Shown here piece after piece: positions 1 through 3,905 of a DNA stretch of 5,925 bases (within the stretch, counting starts at the first letter, position 1; every line of letters starts with the position of its first letter). A program made the position numbers and the translations under genes. Under the pieces are notes generated by a model that did not search any database, was not told where the DNA came from, and saw only the letters and a list, made by a program, of their open reading frames with translations. Source of the DNA: Methanobacteriota archaeon (GTDB taxonomy: Archaea; Methanobacteriota; Methanobacteria; Methanobacteriales; Methanobacteriaceae). The DNA is taken from positions 1-5,925 of the forward strand of contig JAEYQZ010000130.1 of assembly GCA_023409695.1 (NCBI GenBank), in the 5' to 3' direction.

Positions 1-335
1 TAATGGTGAATGGACACGGCATAATGCATCCCCGCTGTTTTGGCCTTGCTTCCCATGTTGGGCTCCTTATGGATGTACCTACAATTGGGGTCGCCAAAAG
101 GTTAATTAAAGGAAACTACATGTATACCTGCATTAATTCACTGAAAACCGTAGAATTTAGAAATAAACCTGTGGGAGCATGTGACAAACAAAAATGCATT
201 AGTATTGGACATAAAATATCTCTAAAAACTGCAGTTAACATTGTAATGGACGCATCTATATTTAAAATGCCAGAGCCGATAAGGCAGGCCCATATTTTAG
301 CTACAAATGCCATGAAAGAAAAATTAAATGATTAA
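1..335 (+). CDS. nfi: Endonuclease V, C-terminal part (5' end outside window)
   Basis: Endonuclease V nicks DNA (in some lineages RNA) one nucleotide 3' of deaminated adenine (inosine) and starts its repair. The frame is open at the left edge, so only the last 110 or so residues are visible, roughly half of a normal protein of about 200 residues. Counting from the ATG at position 3, recognisable blocks are NGHGIMHPR (residues 3-11), the GLASHVGLLMDVPTIGVAK block (14-32), ISIGH (66-70; usually SPGH) and the PEPIRQAH motif near the C-terminus (90-97). The family normally has DGxG where this protein has NGHG; that Asp is the third metal-binding catalytic residue (Asp110 in Thermotoga maritima and E. 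coli EndoV). The other two catalytic acids lie upstream of the window. The protein ends in TAA at 333-335, 39 nt from the convergent hxlR-like gene, with a T-rich stretch between. Family assignment is firm; activity is uncertain because of the Asp-to-Asn change. Confidence 0.9.
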   Translation, partial: MVNGHGIMHPRCFGLASHVGLLMDVPTIGVAKRLIKGNYMYTCINSLKTVEFRNKPVGACDKQKCISIGHKISLKTAVNIVMDASIFKMPEPIRQAHILATNAMKEKLND

Positions 336-374
336 TTTTAATTATAATTCGCGAAAACCCTAAATAAACTCTAA

Positions 375-731
375 TTACCTTGAATGCATTTCATTACCGT
401 GCCAGCGTTCACTCCATTCTACCATAGGCTGAGTGACTTTGGATAATTCTTTGCCTTTTTCGGTTAAAGAATATTCAACTTTTATTGGTGAATCGTCAAT
501 GATATGTTTTTCAATTATTCCATAATTTGCCATATTTCTTAATTTATTTGATAATGTTCTGGAACTAATTTTTTTCAATGATTTTGCTAATTCATTGTAT
601 CTAAGAGGCCTATCTGCCATCAATAGATCCCTTATAATTAGTAATGTCCATTTATTTCCAATTAATGCGATTGTTTTTTCAGCAGGACATACTATTTCTT
701 CGAATCCCTCAGGGTACTGTAATTCACTCAT
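375..731 (-). CDS. HxlR-family winged-helix transcriptional regulator
   Basis: This 118-residue protein is a typical full-length HxlR/MarR-like DNA-binding regulator, which would act as a dimer. The signature CPAEKTIALIGNKWTLLIIR starts at Cys15 and leads into the winged helix-turn-helix. The recognition helix lies around residues 55-70 (ISSRTLSNKLRNM) and the wing around 83-97 (KVEYSLTEKGKEL). The cysteine just before the DNA-binding domain matches the position of the redox- or electrophile-sensing cysteine in members such as YodB and HypR. The start is well supported: GGTGAT lies at 735-740, three nucleotides before the ATG. The gene is divergent from the flavin-binding protein at 873, and the 141-nt region between them holds TATA-like boxes for both directions plus repeated GATACC elements. 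Autoregulation and control of the neighbour are inferred from this arrangement. The effector is unknown. Confidence 0.92.
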   Translation of the reverse strand: MSELQYPEGFEEIVCPAEKTIALIGNKWTLLIIRDLLMADRPLRYNELAKSLKKISSRTLSNKLRNMANYGIIEKHIIDDSPIKVEYSLTEKGKELSKVTQPMVEWSERWHGNEMHSR

Positions 732-761
732 TTTATCACCATAACTCTGTTCAGCATACGT

Positions 762-773
762 TTAAATATTTAA
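762..773 (-). promoter_or_regulatory. TATA-like box for the HxlR-type regulator gene
   Basis: The palindrome TTAAATATTTAA is centred about 36 nt before the regulator's ATG on the minus strand. An archaeal start about 25 nt downstream would fall near 741-743, giving a very short leader that begins about at the GGTGAT ribosome binding site. The box is symmetric, so direction is inferred from spacing to the gene. Confidence 0.45.
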
Positions 774-781
774 CTTTACTT

Positions 782-812
782 GCAGATACCTGCTTTACTA
801 TTGGATACCAGC
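782..812. promoter_or_regulatory. Candidate operator: paired GATACC elements between divergent genes
   Basis: GATACCTGC (785-793) and GATACCAGC (804-812) are direct repeats with 8 of 9 bases identical, 19 bp apart start to start. The first sits inside an inverted repeat, GCAG-ATAC-CTGC (782-793); the second contains TGG-ATA-CCA (802-810). The second copy abuts the TATA-like box of the flavin-binding gene, where TFB would bind, and the first lies about 9 bp from the regulator's TATA box. A dimeric HxlR-type repressor bound here could block either promoter. The repeats are seen directly; the binding role is inferred. Confidence 0.4.
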
Positions 813-813
813 G

Positions 814-822
814 TTATATATA
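814..822 (+). promoter_or_regulatory. TATA box for the FMN-binding split-barrel gene
   Basis: TTATATATA is a good archaeal TATA box. It predicts a transcript start around 843-846 and a leader of about 30 nt that contains the GGAGGA ribosome binding site at 861-866, six nucleotides before the ATG at 873. Confidence 0.5.
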
Positions 823-872
823 CTTTATTTTCTACAGTTAGTTTACTTATTAAATAACATGGAGGATAAAAT

Positions 873-1277
873 ATGAATGAAGTAGTGAAATTTTTAGAAG
901 AAAACCCAGTACAATATATTGCAACCGCAGGCTTAGACGGTAACCCTAAGGTTAGACCGTTCATGTTCATGCTTGAGGCAGGAGAAAAACTTTATTTCTG
1001 CACAAGCAATCAAAAACCAGTTTATAAACAGGTTAAAAATAATCCTTATATTGAAATTACAACTTCCAGCCCTGAATTTGCATGGATAAGGCTCAGCGGT
1101 AAAGTTGTATTTTCTGATGATATAGAAATTAAAAAAGCAATAATTGAAAAGAGTGAGATTGTAAAATCACAATATCAAACAGCAGATAATCCAACTTTTG
1201 AGATTTTCTATCTTGATGAAGCAAAAGCAACAATTGCTGATTTCTCAGGTGAACCACCAAAAGAGTACACTCTCTAA
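873..1277 (+). CDS. Pyridoxamine 5'-phosphate oxidase-like, FMN-binding split-barrel protein
   Basis: This 134-residue protein belongs to the small flavin-binding split-barrel proteins often annotated as pyridoxamine 5'-phosphate oxidase family. They usually bind FMN as dimers and are probably reductases or flavin carriers; few have known substrates, and vitamin B6 synthesis should not be assumed. Recognisable segments are the N-terminal helix and strand with NPVQYIATAG (11-20), KVRPF (26-30), the phosphate-binding stretch LYFCTSNQKPVYKQVKNNP (40-58), WIRLSGKVVF (71-80) and the C-terminal FEIFYL...ATIADFSGEPP (109-129). The length is normal for the group. The start is clear: GGAGGA precedes the ATG by six nucleotides. 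It is divergent from an HxlR-type regulator, a common arrangement for redox-responsive flavoproteins, and stands 430 nt before the riboflavin kinase that makes its likely cofactor. A T6 tract follows the stop codon at once. Confidence 0.88.
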   Translation: MNEVVKFLEENPVQYIATAGLDGNPKVRPFMFMLEAGEKLYFCTSNQKPVYKQVKNNPYIEITTSSPEFAWIRLSGKVVFSDDIEIKKAIIEKSEIVKSQYQTADNPTFEIFYLDEAKATIADFSGEPPKEYTL

Positions 1278-1278
1278 A

Positions 1279-1284
1279 TTTTTT
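1279..1284 (+). terminator. T-tract terminator after the split-barrel gene
   Basis: A run of six T begins two nucleotides after the stop codon. Archaeal RNA polymerase often terminates at such U-rich stretches without a strong hairpin; none is visible here. Confidence 0.3.
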
Positions 1285-1339
1285 AAACCTTAAAATTGCA
1301 TTGTTATATTGAAAGTGGAAGCAAGATATGATAATTAAA

Positions 1340-1522
1340 TCAAAAATTCCCCTTTTTTAATAGATATACTATCCTGTTATCATCCATTTTCCCTTTTAAC
1401 ATCACCTCTAAATCTTGATATTCACTACTCAAAACATGCATATCTGAAATTAAAGATAGATCTACTTCTTTGGGAGCTGATATTAAAAAAAATTTATCTG
1501 ATATCTTAAACTCAAAATTAGA
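1340..1522 (-). pseudogene. Startless remnant reading frame, probable decayed gene tail
   Basis: Read on the minus strand, a 60-codon open stretch ends in TGA at 1340-1342. Its translation looks like real protein: FEFKISDKFFLISAPKEVD, then LISDMHVLSSEYQDLEVMLK, then GKMDDNRIVYLLKKGNF, with alternating hydrophobic residues as in a mixed alpha/beta fold. It has no ATG, GTG or TTG start in its first half and is bounded upstream by an in-frame TGA (1523-1525). Beyond that stop the same frame continues for 28 more codons (to 1526-1609; for example LINQINIDFFSIYIS) before a TAG at 1610-1612. This pattern fits the C-terminal end of a gene damaged by nonsense mutation and loss of its 5' part. I do not recognise the family. 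It could instead be chance in AT-rich DNA, but the mix of residues argues against that. Confidence 0.45.
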
Positions 1523-1647
1523 TCATGAAATATAAATAGAAAAAAAATCAATGTTTATTTGATTTATTAATTTTGATGATGAAATTTTAAGTGTCTTATT
1601 GCTAATAATCTAAGGACCATATGGAATTTAGATATAAACTAAAGGCC

Positions 1648-1658
1648 ATATTAAATAA
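1648..1658 (+). promoter_or_regulatory. Probable TATA box for ribK
   Basis: ATATTAAATAA is centred about 55 nt before the ribK start and predicts a leader of about 30 nt. A second AT-rich candidate (TTTAGATATAAA, 1627-1638) lies a little upstream, so the assignment is tentative. Confidence 0.3.
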
Positions 1659-1707
1659 CACGCAAAATATCAGTACAATATCAAAGTAACGTAAAAACGT
1701 GATTTAA

Positions 1708-2088
1708 ATGGATATTAAAGGAACTGTAACTTCCGGACAAGGAAAAGGGGCCTATTTTATGTCCCTACCAGTATACAAAACTCAATTTGAAAAACAGCTT
1801 AATTTCAGCCCATTTCCCGGTACTTTAAATATAAAAATAAGTGAAGAAGAAATCGATACAATCCACAGAATCGATGAAGATAAGCTGAAAATCATTGAAG
1901 GTAAAGATAATTTTGGAGATGTTTTACTTATACAAGCCACCTTAAATGATGAAGTAGATGGAGCTATTGTTTTTCCAAAAAAAACTACCCATAAAGAAAA
2001 TATTCTTGAGTTTATAACTTCTAAAAAGCTCAAAGAAACAATGGGCATTAAAGATGGGGATTCTATTAAAATTACCCTTCGATACTAA
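1708..2088 (+). CDS. ribK: CTP-dependent riboflavin kinase, archaeal type
   Basis: RibK phosphorylates riboflavin to FMN in archaea, using CTP rather than ATP, and is unrelated to bacterial RibF. The 126-residue product matches the stand-alone kinase of the Methanocaldococcus MJ0056 type. It has the glycine-rich SGQGKGAYFMSLP loop (9-21), PGTLNIKI (37-44), whose Thr-Asn pair helps hold magnesium and nucleotide in the family, and DGAIVFPKKTTH (84-95). The C-terminus IKDGDSIKITL is also typical. There is no N-terminal helix-turn-helix, so this is not the bifunctional kinase-repressor RbkR found in other archaea. The ATG at 1708 is preceded by only a weak GTGAT (1699-1703), a partial match to the ribosomal anti-SD. 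ribB follows on the same strand after 109 nt; the two genes serve the same pathway and are adjacent in other methanogens. No FMN riboswitch is visible. Confidence 0.95.
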   Translation: MDIKGTVTSGQGKGAYFMSLPVYKTQFEKQLNFSPFPGTLNIKISEEEIDTIHRIDEDKLKIIEGKDNFGDVLLIQATLNDEVDGAIVFPKKTTHKENILEFITSKKLKETMGIKDGDSIKITLRY

Positions 2089-2131
2089 ATTTTAATTTAT
2101 GTTTTTGTTTACCCAAACTATTAATTATAAG

Positions 2132-2150
2132 ATATATGATGTATTCTATA
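2132..2150 (+). promoter_or_regulatory. Possible TATA region for ribB
   Basis: The 109-nt gap after ribK opens with T-rich sequence (2090-2110) and then carries ATATAT (2132-2137) and TCTATAT (2145-2151). Either could support a separate ribB transcript with a leader holding GGAG at 2184-2187. Separate promotion is inferred; co-transcription with ribK remains possible. Confidence 0.3.
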
Positions 2151-2197
2151 TCGACTTATTAAATTTATAAAATAACTAAAAAAGGAGTTACCACCAA

Positions 2198-2881
2198 ATG
2201 ATAGAAGACGCAATTAAAGCATTTAGAGACGGAAAAATCGTCTTAATATTTGACAATGATAACAGGGAAAGGGAAACTGATATGATAATTGCAGCTGAAC
2301 ACATGACCACTGAACACATGACAACCATCAGGAATGATGCAGGAGGTCTTGTTTGTGTTCCTCTTTCAGCAGAAGTTTCAGATAAACTTGGAATTCCATT
2401 CATGACAGACATAATGGACGCAGCAACTGAAAAATACCCTGTACTTGGAGAATTATCACCAAATGACATACCATACGATGAAAAATCAGCTTTTTCCATA
2501 ACAGTAAACCACAGGAAAACATTTACAGGCATAACAGATAGCGACAGGGCATGCACTATAAAAGAGTTAGCCCTTCTATGTAAAAATGAAGAGTTTGATG
2601 ACTTTGGAAAGAATTTCAGAGCTCCAGGACACGTTACATTACTTAGAGCTACTGAAGGACACGTGCTTAAAAGGCAGGGCCATACTGAAATGAGCATAGC
2701 TCTTGCAGAAATGGCAGGGACTACACCTGTAGCTGTTTGCTGTGAAATGATGGACGACGAAACCGGCGGTTCCATGACTACAGATAAAGTCGCGAAATAT
2801 GCAGAAAAAAAAGGCCTCATCTTTTTAAGCGGGGATGAAGTCATAAAAGCATACCATGAGTTTAAAGAAAACCAAAAATAA
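2198..2881 (+). CDS. ribB: 3,4-dihydroxy-2-butanone 4-phosphate synthase
   Basis: RibB converts ribulose 5-phosphate to 3,4-dihydroxy-2-butanone 4-phosphate plus formate, supplying the four-carbon unit that lumazine synthase uses to build riboflavin. The 227-residue length is that of the stand-alone enzyme, with no GTP cyclohydrolase II domain fused, as expected in archaea. The acidic metal- and substrate-binding loop DNDNRERETD is at residues 19-28. NDAGGLVCVPLS (46-57) follows, then FTGITDSDRACTI (109-121), RAPGHVTLLRA (141-151), RQGHTE (159-164) and CCEMMDDETG (181-190), all at the expected places. The ATG is supported by GGAG at 2184-2187. An apparent tandem EHMTTEHMTT (34-43) corresponds to normal family sequence and is not an insertion. 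A perfect hairpin follows the stop codon. The upstream neighbour ribK acts two stages later in the same pathway. Confidence 0.96.
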   Translation: MIEDAIKAFRDGKIVLIFDNDNRERETDMIIAAEHMTTEHMTTIRNDAGGLVCVPLSAEVSDKLGIPFMTDIMDAATEKYPVLGELSPNDIPYDEKSAFSITVNHRKTFTGITDSDRACTIKELALLCKNEEFDDFGKNFRAPGHVTLLRATEGHVLKRQGHTEMSIALAEMAGTTPVAVCCEMMDDETGGSMTTDKVAKYAEKKGLIFLSGDEVIKAYHEFKENQK

Positions 2882-2893
2882 GTTAGTTAATTT

Positions 2894-2913
2894 TTAAAGG
2901 CATTCGCCTTTAA
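2894..2913 (+). terminator. Hairpin terminator after ribB
   Basis: TTAAAGGC (2894-2901) and GCCTTTAA (2906-2913) form a perfect 8-bp stem with an ATTC loop, starting 12 nt after the ribB stop. T-rich sequence (about 2917-2929) follows. This resembles an intrinsic terminator or a 3'-end stabilising hairpin. Confidence 0.6.
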
Positions 2914-3200
2914 CTGATTTTTCATTTTTAAAAATACTGCATTCTATTTTACTAAAATCAGGTGAAAAATATCTCATTAATGTAAATATCCATTAATTTT
3001 TAAAATTCCATTCAAAAATTGCAGAGTATTGTACTTATTTTAGCCCATATCAACTTTTAAATCTTATTATACAATTTATTTTAAATTTACATTATTAATC
3101 ATGGTCTATTTTTTGATTTGGTTCTATTTAAGGAGTTATTTGGTAAAAATTTGGGTGTAAATCGGAAATAAATATTTATTTTTTAATCTTCTTAGATTAA
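2914..3200. other. AT-rich intergenic region before the secreted-protein gene
   Basis: I find no gene here. CTGATTTT (2914-2921) can pair with AAAATCAG (2954-2961), while the overlapping ATTTTTCA (2917-2924) can pair with TGAAAAAT (2963-2970), so two exclusive folds are possible behind ribB. An AAGGAG at 3130-3135 resembles a ribosome binding site but leads only to a six-codon frame. The right end carries the promoter of the next gene. Confidence 0.4.
3164..3180 (+). promoter_or_regulatory. BRE/TATA-like promoter of the secreted coiled-coil gene
   Basis: GGAAATAAATATTTATT resembles a purine-rich BRE joined to a TATA box (core TAAATATTTA, 3169-3178). It predicts a transcript start near 3198-3202, so the strong ribosome binding site at 3218 would lie within a short leader. 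That spacing argues against a leaderless start at 3261. Confidence 0.45.
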
Positions 3201-3217
3201 GATGAAGTTAAATCAAG

Positions 3218-3227
3218 AGGAGGTGAT
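3218..3227 (+). promoter_or_regulatory. Perfect Shine-Dalgarno sequence lacking a canonical start codon
   Basis: AGGAGGTGAT is a full-length complement to the archaeal 16S rRNA 3' end. It is followed by AAAGGT, where the hxlR-like gene of this window has AAAATG after the same GGTGAT. No ATG, GTG or TTG in frame with the downstream gene occurs before 3261, 33 nt away. Confidence 0.75.
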
Positions 3228-3260
3228 AAAGGTAAAAATATTGCAAAGAAAATTGCGTTA

Positions 3261-3779
3261 ATGTGTTTACTTACTCTAGTTGGTACTTTACCAGTATTTG
3301 CTGCTAATTCAACCAGTATAAACCATGAACAGCTGCAGACAAAACATCCGCAAACATCAAACCAAAATAACAGCACCATTGTAACCGGCTTAAAAAAAAT
3401 ACATTCACTATTTACTCAAAATGAAGAGCTCCAAAAAGATGTAGAAAAAATATATGATGACCTGAATAAAGAGCATACACCGCGAAATAGAGACCCCAGA
3501 ACAGAAATAAAAAATTCAATGAAAAATGAAATTAAAACGCAGTATATCAACTCAGTAAGCCAAATAAATGACAACAGTACCCAGATAGAATCGTTAATTA
3601 ACCAGAATTCCACTCTCAATGAAAAAATAAAGAACTTACAAGAGGTACATAAAACAACGAAACAGGAAATTAGTTCCACTAAAAATGAGATAAACAACAA
3701 CAATTCAGAGATAGAATCACTAATTGACCAGAATAAAGAGTTGATGGAAAAAATGCAGAATATATCTGAAAATTCATGA
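3261..3779 (+). CDS. Small secreted coiled-coil protein of unknown function (true start probably upstream)
   Basis: I do not recognise a named family. From the first ATG the product is 172 residues. It opens with a hydrophobic stretch MCLLTLVGTLPVFAA and a signal-peptidase-like site near residues 14-16, so export is likely. The same frame stays open upstream to 3201 and reads GKNIAKKIAL before that ATG, which is just the basic n-region a signal peptide needs. Translation therefore probably begins around 3228-3240, but no canonical start codon exists there. The mature part is hydrophilic, rich in Asn, Lys, Glu and Ser, with no cysteine, and predicted to form coiled coils from about residue 40 onward. 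INDNSTQIESLINQNSTLNE (102-121) recurs as INNNNSEIESLIDQNKELME (144-163), offset by 42 residues, or six heptads. Several N-x-S/T sites could be glycosylated. It stands alone, followed by hairpins shared with a convergent gene. A cell-surface or extracellular structural role is a guess. Confidence 0.7.
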   Translation: MCLLTLVGTLPVFAANSTSINHEQLQTKHPQTSNQNNSTIVTGLKKIHSLFTQNEELQKDVEKIYDDLNKEHTPRNRDPRTEIKNSMKNEIKTQYINSVSQINDNSTQIESLINQNSTLNEKIKNLQEVHKTTKQEISSTKNEINNNNSEIESLIDQNKELMEKMQNISENS

Positions 3780-3807
3780 ATTAATTATAAAAATTTCATT
3801 TTATTTC

Positions 3808-3834
3808 CCTCAAAAAATCGAAGATTTTTTGGGG
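3808..3834 (+). terminator. Hairpin terminator after the secreted coiled-coil gene
   Basis: CCTCAAAAAATC (3808-3819) pairs with GATTTTTTGGGG (3823-3834) around a GAA loop, 12 bp with one U-G pair on the plus-strand RNA. In the minus-strand RNA that pair becomes an A-C mismatch, so the hairpin suits the plus-strand gene better. Confidence 0.6.
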
Positions 3835-3837
3835 CAT

Positions 3838-3858
3838 CAAAAATTTTTTAAATTTTTG
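3838..3858. terminator. Second, AT-only hairpin between convergent genes
   Basis: CAAAAATTT (3838-3846) and AAATTTTTG (3850-3858) form a perfect 9-bp stem with a TTT loop. It is symmetric and U-rich on both strands, so it may stop transcription from either side, including from the minus-strand gene that ends at 3906. Confidence 0.45.
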
Positions 3859-3905
3859 CCAGTTTTAAGTGTAGCTAACAGAACTCTTCTAGATTCATGA
3901 ATTAT

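Larger units (their letters stand above)
1278..1707. other. 430-nt intergenic region
   Basis: There is no intact gene here. From left to right it holds the T tract after the split-barrel gene, the minus-strand remnant frame described separately, an AT-rich stretch with a few short dead-end frames, and the ribK promoter region. An ATATTAAATAA box at 1648-1658 is a plausible TATA element about 55 nt before the ribK ATG. Just before ribK, AACGT occurs twice (1688-1692 and 1696-1700), forming a small repeat across a possible leader. Confidence 0.6.

Noticed and set aside
1523..1525. In-frame TGA in the remnant read as selenocysteine
   Set aside because: Selenocysteine decoding is known in Methanococcales and Methanopyrus, not in Methanobacteriales. 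There is no SECIS-like element that I can see, and the frame also lacks a start and meets a TAG further upstream.
1686..1707. FMN riboswitch or RbkR operator upstream of ribK
   Set aside because: The predicted leader is only about 30 nt, far too short for an FMN riboswitch. The repeated AACGT is too short to assign to any known regulator.
2297..2326. 15-bp tandem-like repeat (GAACACATGAC twice) in ribB, giving EHMTTEHMTT
   Set aside because: The two halves align with ordinary, different positions of archaeal RibB (the AAExxTxEH...MRxDAGG region), and the protein length is normal, so it is not an inserted duplication.
2188..2844. Long 218-codon open frame on the minus strand opposite ribB
   Set aside because: It is a shadow of the ribB codons; the plus-strand product is an unmistakable enzyme with all motifs in place.
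3130..3158. Small gene after the AAGGAG at 3130
   Set aside because: The only start at suitable spacing (TTG 3140) gives six codons before a stop.
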